Shown: one piece after another, positions 8,150 to 14,968 of the stretch | How the letters are laid out: the number at the start of each line of letters is the position of its first letter | Numbering within the stretch: position 1 is the first letter of the stretch | NCBI GenBank assembly: GCA_900542935.1 | Contig: UQPN01000004.1 | Span: forward strand, 1-64,000 | Direction: 5' to 3' | Length of the DNA stretch: 64,000 bases | DNA from: an uncultured Eubacteriales bacterium | GTDB taxonomy: Bacteria; Bacillota; Clostridia; Christensenellales; Borkfalkiaceae | Position numbers and translations under genes: made by a program | The notes under the pieces: model-generated | What the model saw: only the letters and a program-made list of their open reading frames with translations | Databases searched by the model: none | What the model was told of the DNA's origin: nothing

Positions 8150-8602
8150 ATGGAAGAAAAACGGTATAAGCTGAATTTCGATTTTATTCCCGAAGAGAGC
8201 TGGAAATTTAATTTGCGCCGCCTGTTATCGCCCGCGGCGTGGGACGTGGTGCGGCGGGACGCGTATAAGCGGGCCGGGTATAAGTGCCGTATCTGCGGCA
8301 GGGGAAACTGCCGCCTCGAAGCGCACGAAAAATGGAGCTTCGACAAGGAGAAAAAGATACAGAAGCTGGAGGACGTGCTTGCGCTTTGCCACGAATGCCA
8401 TGCGGTGATTCATTATCAGCGGACGGCGCTTTGCGACGGCGCGGAGGGCGCACGGCGGGCGGAAGAACATTTCATGCGCGTGAACGGTTGCACGGAAAGC
8501 GATTTTCACGAGGCGCTTGCGCGCGCCGCCGCGCGGCACGAAAGGCTGAACGATACGGAAGACTGGCAGCTTGATTTATCTTTCCTCAAACGGTTTATAT
8601 AA
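8150..8602 (+). CDS. HNH-motif protein downstream of mutY
   Basis: A 150-residue protein with a zinc-ribbon HNH-type nuclease core: CRICG (C46, C49), H59 in EAHEKW, CHEC (C80, C83) and H88 in AVIH. HNH domains bind a metal and usually cut DNA, but many small chromosomal versions have no known substrate. The N-terminal 40 residues (DFIPEESWKFNLRRLL) and the C-terminal helical tail are not recognised. The start is taken at the ATG four bases after mutY. A GGGG block eight to nine bases upstream is the best ribosome-binding site; a TTG 27 bases earlier would overlap mutY and has no such signal. Tight coupling to mutY hints at a DNA repair role, which is inference only. Confidence 0.75.
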   Translation: MEEKRYKLNFDFIPEESWKFNLRRLLSPAAWDVVRRDAYKRAGYKCRICGRGNCRLEAHEKWSFDKEKKIQKLEDVLALCHECHAVIHYQRTALCDGAEGARRAEEHFMRVNGCTESDFHEALARAAARHERLNDTEDWQLDLSFLKRFI

Positions 8603-8683
8603 AAAATACGGCTCGAAAGCGGACTTGTAAAGTGCGGATACGGGAAATTTTACAAAATTCGGAAAAATTTTTGCCCGTCCGTC

Positions 8684-8712
8684 TTGAAAATTTCTTAAAA
8701 GTATGATATAAT
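8684..8712 (+). promoter_or_regulatory. Sigma-A promoter for the flavodoxin-like reductase gene
   Basis: TTGAAA at 8684-8689 and TATAAT at 8707-8712 with a 17-base spacer, about 28 bases before the ATG. Confidence 0.8.
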
Positions 8713-8740
8713 ACAGAAAAGCCGAAGAGAGGAATCGAAA

Positions 8741-9361
8741 ATGAAAGTGATTCTGGTGAACGGAAGTCCGCACGAACGCGGGTGTACCGACCGCGCGCTG
8801 AGAGAAGTTGCCGCGGCGCTGGAAAGCGAGGGCGTGCAGACGGAAATGCTTTGGATAGGACGTCAACCGGTTTCGGGGTGCACGGGCTGCGGCGCGTGCC
8901 GGAAACTGAAAAAGTGCGTGATTGACGGCGACGGCGTGAACGACTTCATCCGGAAAGCACAATCCGCCGACGGGTTTGTGTTCGGATCGCCCGTGCATTA
9001 CGCTTCGGCGGGCGGCGCGATGACTTCGTTCCTCGACAGGGCGTTTTATTCGGGCGGCGCGGCGATGAAATATAAGCCGGGCGCGGCGGTGGTAAGCTGC
9101 CGGAGGGCGGGCGCGAGCGCGACGTTCGATATGCTGAACAAGTATTTCACGATTAACTGCATGCCCGTGGCTTCTTCGAATTACTGGAACGAGGTGCACG
9201 GACAGACGGCGGAGGACGTGGAAAAGGACGAAGAGGGATTGCAGACGATGCGGGTGCTGGGCTACAACCTCGCGTGGCTTTTAAAGTGCGTCGCTCTCGG
9301 AAAAGCGCAGGGCGTAACGCCGAAAGGCGAGAAAAAAATCATGACGAATTTTATCCGCTGA
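8741..9361 (+). CDS. Flavodoxin-fold NAD(P)H-dependent FMN reductase
   Basis: A 206-residue protein of the NADPH-dependent FMN reductase / iron-sulfur flavoprotein-like superfamily. The N-terminal VNGSPHERGCTD loop binds the FMN phosphate, and GSPVHYASAGGAM is the second flavin loop. A cysteine cluster, SGCTGCGACRKLKKC (residues about 45-59), is typical of the subgroup that reduces quinones, azo compounds or other electrophiles, and may carry a metal cluster in some members. It has its own promoter and GAGAGGA before the ATG. It is probably a single-gene unit. The physiological substrate cannot be deduced from sequence. Confidence 0.88.
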   Translation: MKVILVNGSPHERGCTDRALREVAAALESEGVQTEMLWIGRQPVSGCTGCGACRKLKKCVIDGDGVNDFIRKAQSADGFVFGSPVHYASAGGAMTSFLDRAFYSGGAAMKYKPGAAVVSCRRAGASATFDMLNKYFTINCMPVASSNYWNEVHGQTAEDVEKDEEGLQTMRVLGYNLAWLLKCVALGKAQGVTPKGEKKIMTNFIR

Positions 9362-9430
9362 AAATACGGAGAAAATAAAAGCCGTGTTTTTGCCCGTCGG
9401 GGCGTGATACGGCGAAAAAAATAAAAAATA

Positions 9431-9448
9431 CCGCGGGGAAAACCGCGG
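9431..9448 (+). promoter_or_regulatory. Small hairpin before the ROK kinase gene
   Basis: CCGCGG, a GGAAAA loop, then CCGCGG, followed by an A-rich stretch and the ribosome-binding site. It may be an mRNA leader hairpin; a role is not shown. Confidence 0.35.
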
Positions 9449-9473
9449 ATAAAAAGAGAGTAAGGAGAACATA

Positions 9474-10433
9474 ATGAAATACTACATCGGTATAGATTTA
9501 GGCGGCATGAGCGCGAAAGGCGCGATTTTCGGAGAAGACGGAGCTCTGATTGTGAAAAAATCGGTGGTAACGCAGCCCGAAGACGGGTTTGAAGGAACCG
9601 TGGATAAGATGGCGGGGCTCTGCAAGGAGCTTGCCGCGGAAGCGAAAACTTCGATGAAGAACGTGGAAGCGATAGGCATGGCGGTGCCGGGGTATATCGA
9701 CGTGGCGACCGGCGTTGTGGTCCGCTGGGCGAATTTCGGCTGGGTAAAAGTTCCGCTCGGCGAAAAAATGAAAGAAAAAACGGGCGTGGCGACGATTAAA
9801 ATGTCGAACGACGCAAACGTGGCGGCGCTGGGCGAAGCCAAATTCGGTGCCGGCAAGGATTACGGCAGCTGCCTGATGGTAACGCTCGGCACGGGCGTAG
9901 GCGGCGGCATCATCATCGACGGCAAGCTGATGGAAGGGTACATGAGCGCGGGCGCGGAAATCGGGCATATGGTGATTTGCGAAGGCGGCGCGCTGTGTAC
10001 ATGCGGCAGACACGGGTGCCTTGAAGCGTATGCTTCGGCGACGGCGCTGATTCGGCTGACGAAGTGGAAGATGGAACTGGATTGTTCCACGAAGATGTGG
10101 GAAATCGCGGGCGGAAAGCTGGAAAACGTGGACGGAAAGACGGCGTTTTCAGCGGCGCGCGCGGGCGATATGCACGGCAAGGAAGTGGTGGACGAATACG
10201 TGGAACATCTTGCCGTAGGGCTTGCGAATCTGGCGAACGTGCTGCGCCCCGAAGCGATTCTTCTCGGCGGCGGCGTTTCCAACGAGGGCGAGTATCTGTT
10301 TGCTCCGCTGCGTACCGCCGTGGAAAAGAAACTGTATACTTCCGTGGAGTTTGTGCCTTTGAAAATCGAAAAAGCGGCGCTGGGAAACGACGCGGGAATC
10401 TGGGGCGCTTTTGCGCTGGCGAAAGGGCTGTAA
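9474..10433 (+). CDS. ROK-family sugar kinase, glucokinase type
   Basis: A 319-residue kinase of the ROK family, most like bacterial glucokinases that make glucose 6-phosphate with ATP. Motifs are the N-terminal phosphate loop IGIDLGGMSAKGAIF, the central GTGVGGGIIIDGKL, the ROK signature ending in GAEIGHMVI, the zinc-site cluster CTCGRHGCLEAYAS, and the C-terminal LGGGVSNEGEYL adenosine region. TAAGGAG stands before the ATG. With the upstream glycosidase it would let sugars freed from beta-glycosides enter glycolysis. Specificity for glucose rather than, for example, N-acetylmannosamine or allose is not certain from motifs. Confidence 0.9.
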   Translation: MKYYIGIDLGGMSAKGAIFGEDGALIVKKSVVTQPEDGFEGTVDKMAGLCKELAAEAKTSMKNVEAIGMAVPGYIDVATGVVVRWANFGWVKVPLGEKMKEKTGVATIKMSNDANVAALGEAKFGAGKDYGSCLMVTLGTGVGGGIIIDGKLMEGYMSAGAEIGHMVICEGGALCTCGRHGCLEAYASATALIRLTKWKMELDCSTKMWEIAGGKLENVDGKTAFSAARAGDMHGKEVVDEYVEHLAVGLANLANVLRPEAILLGGGVSNEGEYLFAPLRTAVEKKLYTSVEFVPLKIEKAALGNDAGIWGAFALAKGL

Positions 10434-10531
10434 TCCGCGAACGGCTTGCTTCTGATTCGCGAATCGGGAGCAGAGAAATAAAGTTCCGGTTGCACTGACG
10501 CGCGCAAAATGTTAATCAAGGAGATATTTCT

Positions 10532-11104
10532 ATGAGTGAAAGAAGAAAAGTGGTTTCCGTGATAGGGAACAGAGCCGTGGAAGAAGGCTCGCTGAGATAT
10601 AAACTCGCCTTCGAAACGGGAAAGGCGCTTGTGGATAACGGGTACAGAGTGCAATCGGGCGGGCTCGGCGGCATTATGCGCGCGGTGATGAAGGGCGCGC
10701 ACGCCAGCGAGAAATACAAAGAGGGCGATACGATTGCGCTGGTACCCTCGTTCGATACCGAAATTGCCAACGAGTATGCCGATATTTCCGTGCCGACGGG
10801 GCTGGACGTGATGAGAAACGCGCTGGTTGCCAATGCCGACGCGGTGATAGGAATCGGCGGCGGCGCGGGCACGCTGTGCGAATATTCGTTTGCGTGGTCG
10901 TTCAACCGACTGGTGATTGCGTTTGAAAATTCGGGCGGCTGGAGCGAGAAACTGGCGGGAACGCGTCTGGACGACGTGGTGCGCTACGAAAATATTCCGG
11001 ACGATAAAGTGTACGGCGTAACCGCGCCCGAACAGGCGATTGCAATTTTAAAGGAGAGAATCAACCTTTATACGCGCCGCCATCAGGGCATCGGCAAAGT
11101 GTGA
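10532..11104 (+). CDS. LOG-like Rossmann protein (TIGR00725-type)
   Basis: A 190-residue protein of the superfamily once annotated as lysine decarboxylase and now linked to LOG cytokinin-riboside phosphoribohydrolases. It shows VVSVIGNRAVEEGS at the N-terminus, SGGLGGIMRAVMKGA in the middle and the IGIGGGAGTLCEYSFAW motif near residues 107-123. In LOG enzymes the Glu of PGGxGTxxE is catalytic; here it is GGGAGTLCE, so phosphate binding and catalysis look possible. Bacterial TIGR00725 members have no settled function. AAGGAG lies upstream. A bidirectional hairpin follows between this gene and the convergent DeoR gene. Confidence 0.82.
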   Translation: MSERRKVVSVIGNRAVEEGSLRYKLAFETGKALVDNGYRVQSGGLGGIMRAVMKGAHASEKYKEGDTIALVPSFDTEIANEYADISVPTGLDVMRNALVANADAVIGIGGGAGTLCEYSFAWSFNRLVIAFENSGGWSEKLAGTRLDDVVRYENIPDDKVYGVTAPEQAIAILKERINLYTRRHQGIGKV

Positions 11105-11140
11105 TTTTCGCCGCGAAAATTTAAAATCAAACGATAAAAA

Positions 11141-11166
11141 CGCCCCGGAAAACTCTTTCCGGGGCG
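11141..11166 (-). terminator. Terminator of the DeoR-type gene, between convergent genes
   Basis: A 10-bp stem CGCCCCGGAA with TTCCGGGGCG. On the minus strand the hairpin is followed by TTTTTAT, so it ends the regulator transcript. It may also block read-through from the plus side. Confidence 0.85.
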
Positions 11167-11204
11167 CGGTTCGTATCGCGTTATCGCGTTCGTTGGCGGG
11201 AAAA

Positions 11205-11963
11205 TTACATGACGACGATGTCTTTTTCTTTGAATTGTTCTTTGAGGGACTGCGGAAAGGCGTCGTCGGTGATTAAAACGTTGATATCTTCCGGGCGGGC
11301 GAAGGTGTAGGGCATGATTTTGCCGATTTTGGAAGAATCGAGCATCATGTACACGAATTTCGCCTTTTTGCGCACGAAACGAAGAAGATCGGCTTCTACC
11401 TGCGCGCCGCACGAAAAGCCGCTTTCCGGGGTGAACGCCGAAGCCGAGATGATTGCCAGTTCGAAATTCGTATCGGCGAAATACTGCGCGGCGAGGGGCG
11501 AGGCGGTGGATAAATTGTCCTTGATTAAAAGCCCGCCGAGGAGGTTTACGGTAACGTTTTTCTTCTGCGCCAGTTCCTGCGCGACGGCGATGCCGTTTGT
11601 GAATACGTTACACTTCATATCGGGCAGTTCTTTCGCAAAATACAGCGCCGTGGTGCCGCCGTCGATGAAAATGGAAGTGCCTTCGTCCACCAGCATGGCC
11701 GCTTTCTGCGCGATGGCGATTTTTTCGTCGGTGTGCAGCGCGGTTTTTTTCACGTACGGTTCGCCCGAGGTTTTCTGCACGTCCTTTACGGAAAGCGCGC
11801 CGCCGCGGATGCGGATGATTTTTCCTTCTTCTTCCAGCTGAAACAGATCGCGCCGGAGCGTCATCTGCGACACTTTCGGGAAGTATTCTTCCAGCTGTTC
11901 CAGCGTGAGTTTGCCGCGTTTGTTGATAAGTTCGGATAATTCTTCGATTCTTTCGCGTTTCAT
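11205..11963 (-). CDS. DeoR/GlpR-family transcriptional regulator
   Basis: A 252-residue repressor-type regulator. The N-terminal winged helix-turn-helix (residues 1-55) has MKRERIEELSELINKRGKL, VSQMTLRRDL and the family hallmark IIRIRGGAL. The C-terminal sugar-phosphate sensor domain shows GTSIFIDGGTTALYFAKEL, VFTNGIAVAQEL and VNLLGG. Such proteins bind phosphorylated sugars and control nearby catabolic genes. Here the neighbours are convergent on one side and an unknown gene on the other, so the target is unclear; the sugar genes at 4-10 kb are candidates. AGAGGGG precedes the ATG. It ends at the hairpin at 11141. Confidence 0.93.
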   Translation of the reverse strand: MKRERIEELSELINKRGKLTLEQLEEYFPKVSQMTLRRDLFQLEEEGKIIRIRGGALSVKDVQKTSGEPYVKKTALHTDEKIAIAQKAAMLVDEGTSIFIDGGTTALYFAKELPDMKCNVFTNGIAVAQELAQKKNVTVNLLGGLLIKDNLSTASPLAAQYFADTNFELAIISASAFTPESGFSCGAQVEADLLRFVRKKAKFVYMMLDSSKIGKIMPYTFARPEDINVLITDDAFPQSLKEQFKEKDIVVM

Positions 11964-12357
11964 AAATAAAGCCCCTCTTGAGATAAATTCTGTACGCCAT
12001 TAAAATTTATCATAAAATTCACAAAAATGCAAGTGTTTAAGGATAGATTTCATAAAAAAATTATCGAAACGCACAAAAAACAGCAAAATTCAACAATCGG
12101 GCGGTAAATCGGCGGTAAATCGGACGCGGAGCGGCGGCGGGAGGAAAGCGTGCGGGAAATAAAAAAATGCGGAGCGGCAAGCCTTTAAACGGTTGTATTT
12201 TTGCGCGAAATATGTTATAATGTTTTAAATGTAAAGTCGCGCGGAATTTGCGCGGCGGTTGACGACGATTCTGCGCGCAATAGCCCCGATCGCGCGGGGC
12301 GTGCCCCGTATTTTGGGAATTGCGGAGAAATAACGGAGGCGCGAGGGAGAGAATAAC
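11964..12357. other. Divergent intergenic region, 394 bases
   Basis: It holds the upstream region of the minus-strand DeoR gene (AT-rich near 12000-12060), a G/C-rich stretch with no clear gene, and the promoter and 130-base leader of the plus-strand gene at 12358. I see no small gene here. Confidence 0.6.
12193..12221 (+). promoter_or_regulatory. Promoter with long leader for the gene at 12358
   Basis: TTGTAT at 12193-12198 and TATAAT at 12216-12221, spacer 17. The leader of about 130 bases contains a GCCCCG/CGGGGC hairpin near 12283-12300 and several GCGCG blocks, so it may fold. Confidence 0.7.
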
Positions 12358-12996
12358 GTGGAAAAATACGCTTTCATTTCCGATCTTGACGATTATTTTT
12401 GCGAGAAATACGCAAATTACGACAGAATGTGCGTTCTGAAAGGCTACGTGATGCCGAAAATGCAGACGACGCAGCGGCGCGAGGACGGCACCGATTATTC
12501 TTATACGCTGCCGCCCGAAACAATGCGGCTGAGTTTGCAGGAGAACAAAGCGGCGCTTCTGAAACAGCTGAAAGAGAGAATGTGCGATTATACATTTTCG
12601 TTTTCGTTCCGTCCGCTGGGATTTTTCGAAAAGTTGCGATGTAACCGTTCGAAATATTCGTTTAAAAAGGTGTTTGCGGGGATCTGCGCGAAGTATTCGG
12701 TTACGCCGGAGCAGGCGCTGGGCGTAACGGACATAGGCGAAAAGACGAAAAAACGTATTCTGAAAGGGGCGTATTATCCCACGAAAAATCTGATTTTCAC
12801 GCTGGCGCTGGCATGCGGGTTTTCGATGGAGGATACCGAAGCCCTGATGGCTGTTTGCAACGTGAGTTTCGATTATGCGATTGTGAAAGACGTGGTGGTT
12901 TCGTATCTGCTGGTGAATCGCGTGCATAATGCGGAGATGATAGACGCGGCGCTGGAGGAATATGGCGTGGACGGCTTGTTCTTTTCGTTTGAATGA
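12358..12996 (+). CDS. Unrecognised protein with possible HTH-like C-terminal domain
   Basis: A 212-residue protein that starts with GTG behind a GAGGGAGAG ribosome-binding site. The N-terminal half is acidic to neutral with many aromatic residues (ISDLDDYFCEKYANYDRMCVLKGY) and is not recognised. The C-terminal half carries an XRE-like pattern, KRILKGAYYPTKNLIFTLALACGFSMEDTEALM, which resembles the scaffold helices of Cro/CI-type domains. Similar C-terminal domains occur in small Clostridia proteins of unknown role. There is no membrane segment. It has a good promoter and a long leader, and is followed by a repeat-rich gap. It might be a regulator, but DNA binding is inference. The coding call itself is good. 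Confidence 0.7.
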   Translation: MEKYAFISDLDDYFCEKYANYDRMCVLKGYVMPKMQTTQRREDGTDYSYTLPPETMRLSLQENKAALLKQLKERMCDYTFSFSFRPLGFFEKLRCNRSKYSFKKVFAGICAKYSVTPEQALGVTDIGEKTKKRILKGAYYPTKNLIFTLALACGFSMEDTEALMAVCNVSFDYAIVKDVVVSYLLVNRVHNAEMIDAALEEYGVDGLFFSFE

Positions 12997-13010
12997 CGCG
13001 TGCGCATAAC

Positions 13011-13095
13011 GGCGCAATATTTTGTTTCCGAGGCGAATGGCGGGCGAAAGCGTAAGCGTAACAGTCCGTTACGAAACACCCGAAGGGTGCTTGCT
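13011..13095 (+). repeat. 85-base direct repeat, copy 1
   Basis: It starts GGCGCAATATTTTG and ends GAAGGGTGCTTGCT. The copy 164 bases further on differs at only two positions (13030 and 13045). Internal inverted parts include GTAACAGTCCGTTAC and ACACCCGAAGGGTGC. Confidence 0.9.
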
Positions 13096-13174
13096 CATTT
13101 TCGCTCAGTAAACTCGCGGCGGGCGTACTCGATACAACCCGCAATCTGCACCATTCTTCGCACGCTTGAATGAC

Positions 13175-13259
13175 GGCGCAATATTTTGTTTCCCAGGCGA
13201 ATGGCGGGTGAAAGCGTAAGCGTAACAGTCCGTTACGAAACACCCGAAGGGTGCTTGCT
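13175..13259 (+). repeat. 85-base direct repeat, copy 2
   Basis: The partner of 13011-13095, with two mismatches in 85 bases. Both copies follow a TTGAATGAC string, which in copy 1 is the end of the upstream gene. Confidence 0.9.
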
Positions 13260-13339
13260 TTTGAAACGCGTGTGATTTCGGGCGTTGGAAATCGATTTTC
13301 GGAAAACAAGGGGCGCCCCTTTGTTTGAAAATTTTTTGA

Positions 13340-13475
13340 ATCAAAAATGGGCAACGCCCCTCATCCGTTGGCGTTCGGCGGCGCCTTCCCCCCGGAGGGG
13401 AAGCCACGAAGTGGCTGAACATTTTTGCCGAAGAAAATTTTGTAAGCAAAATTTTATGCAGGCAAGGGGAAGGCT
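13340..13475 (-). repeat. Family A element in inverted orientation
   Basis: Reads CGCCCCTCATCC..., CCTTCCCCCCGGAGGGGAAG, the variable hairpin GCCAC-gaa-GTGGC and an AAATTTTATGCAGGCAAGGGG tail. That tail also occurs at 54190-54215 next to another inverted copy. Confidence 0.7.
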
Positions 13476-13508
13476 TGGAACAAGGCAAAAATACAAAAAG
13501 GCAATACT

Positions 13509-14921
13509 ATGAAAATTTATAATTCGTTGACAAGACAAAAAGAAGAATTCGTGCCGACGGAACCGGGCAAAGTGAAAATGTACGCATGCGGCATTACCGT
13601 TTCCGGCGAGGCGCACGTGGGGCACGGCTATCAGGCGCTGATTTACGATATTATGCGCAAGTATCTCGAAAAAAAGGGCTTTGACGTAACCTATGCGCGC
13701 AACTACACCGACGTGGACGATAAAATTATTATGAAATCTCGCGAAACGGGGATTCCCGCCGACGTTTACGCGGCGAAAATGATTGAAAACATCGACGGCG
13801 TGATGCGGCGCTTTCATGTGGACGACCCCGATTTGTGGCTGAAAGCCACCGAAAACATCGGCAACATCATCTCCTTTATACAGGGACTGATCGATAAAGG
13901 GCATGCCTATGCGACGGCGGACGGCAGCGTGTATTTCGACGTGGACACCTATCCCGCGTACGGGCATTTATCCGGGCGGAACCTCGAAGACGCGCTGGAC
14001 GGCGTGCGCGTGGAAAACGACGAACAGAAAAAACACGCCTACGATTTCGCGCTGTGGAAGGCGGCGAAAGAGGGCGAAATTTCCTGGGATTCGCCGTGGG
14101 GCAAAGGACGCCCCGGCTGGCATATCGAATGTTCGGCGATGAACCGCGCGGCGTTCGGCGACCAGATAGATTTGCACGGCGGCGGCAGAGATCTTATCTT
14201 TCCGCATCACGAAAACGAGATTGCGCAAAGCGAGGCGCTGACGGGCAAGCGGTTTGTGAAATACTGGACGCACAACGGTTTAATTAAAGTGAACGGGCAG
14301 AAGATGAGCAAATCGCTGGGAAACAGTCTGCTGTTATCCGACCTGCTGGATAAATATTCGGACGAAGCGATTAAATTCGCGCTGTTGCAGACGAATTATC
14401 GCGGCGACATCAATATTACGGACGATTTGTTTCCGGAAGCGGAAAAGCACATGCACGATTTTTATCTGGTGCTTGCCGAAGCGGACGAAGCGGAAAAGGC
14501 GGGGCTGAAAGCGGACGGCGACGACGAAAAGTACGCCGCGAAGGCGGATAAAAACTTCGATACCGCGATGGACGACGATTTCAACACGGCGCTGGCGCTC
14601 AGCGATTTGTTTGCGGTTTTCAAGGAAATCCGCGCGTTTCTCGCCGCGAAAGACGGAAAGGCGATCGCGCTTGCGAATCAGGTAAAGAAAACCTATTCGC
14701 TGCTCGGCTTGTTTGAAAAACAGCCGTCGGAATACCTTGCGTGGTACGAAAAGGCGCACGAAGAAGCGATTCCCGAAAACATCGCGGCGATTGCGGAGGA
14801 GAGAAAAGCGGCGCGTGCGGCGAAAGACTGGGCAAAAAGCGACGAACTGAGAGAAAAACTCGCCGGCTTAGGCTATCAGGTGAAAGACAAAAAAGACGGC
14901 TACGAGCTTTCGAAGCTCTGA
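13509..14921 (+). CDS. cysS: Cysteinyl-tRNA synthetase
   Basis: A class I synthetase that charges tRNA-Cys with cysteine. The 470 residues are the usual length. The HIGH-type motif is HVGH at 36-39, after the zinc ligand C27 in YACGIT. The other zinc ligands lie in WHIECSAM and in FPHHENEIAQSE. KMSKS is at 265-269. Many relatives have an A-H-[IL]-G-N form; here the fourth position is His and the preceding segment is ITVSGEAHVGHGYQ, a mild variation. The C-terminal helical anticodon domain is complete. alaS follows 47 bases downstream with its own AGAGG site, so the two are probably co-transcribed. Confidence 0.97.
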   Translation: MKIYNSLTRQKEEFVPTEPGKVKMYACGITVSGEAHVGHGYQALIYDIMRKYLEKKGFDVTYARNYTDVDDKIIMKSRETGIPADVYAAKMIENIDGVMRRFHVDDPDLWLKATENIGNIISFIQGLIDKGHAYATADGSVYFDVDTYPAYGHLSGRNLEDALDGVRVENDEQKKHAYDFALWKAAKEGEISWDSPWGKGRPGWHIECSAMNRAAFGDQIDLHGGGRDLIFPHHENEIAQSEALTGKRFVKYWTHNGLIKVNGQKMSKSLGNSLLLSDLLDKYSDEAIKFALLQTNYRGDINITDDLFPEAEKHMHDFYLVLAEADEAEKAGLKADGDDEKYAAKADKNFDTAMDDDFNTALALSDLFAVFKEIRAFLAAKDGKAIALANQVKKTYSLLGLFEKQPSEYLAWYEKAHEEAIPENIAAIAEERKAARAAKDWAKSDELREKLAGLGYQVKDKKDGYELSKL

Positions 14922-14968
14922 GCGCCGGAAAAACAAAAAAAGGCAATTCAAACAGAGGTAAAACCGAT

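Larger units (their letters stand above)
12997..13508. other. Repeat-rich intergenic region, 512 bases
   Basis: It contains two 85-base direct repeats (13011 and 13175) and an inverted family A element before cysS. I see no credible gene in it. Confidence 0.7.

Noticed and set aside
14741..14968. N-terminal extension of AlaRS by 76 residues
   Set aside because: It lies within cysS in another frame and is a basic shadow; the ATG at 14969 gives the canonical start.
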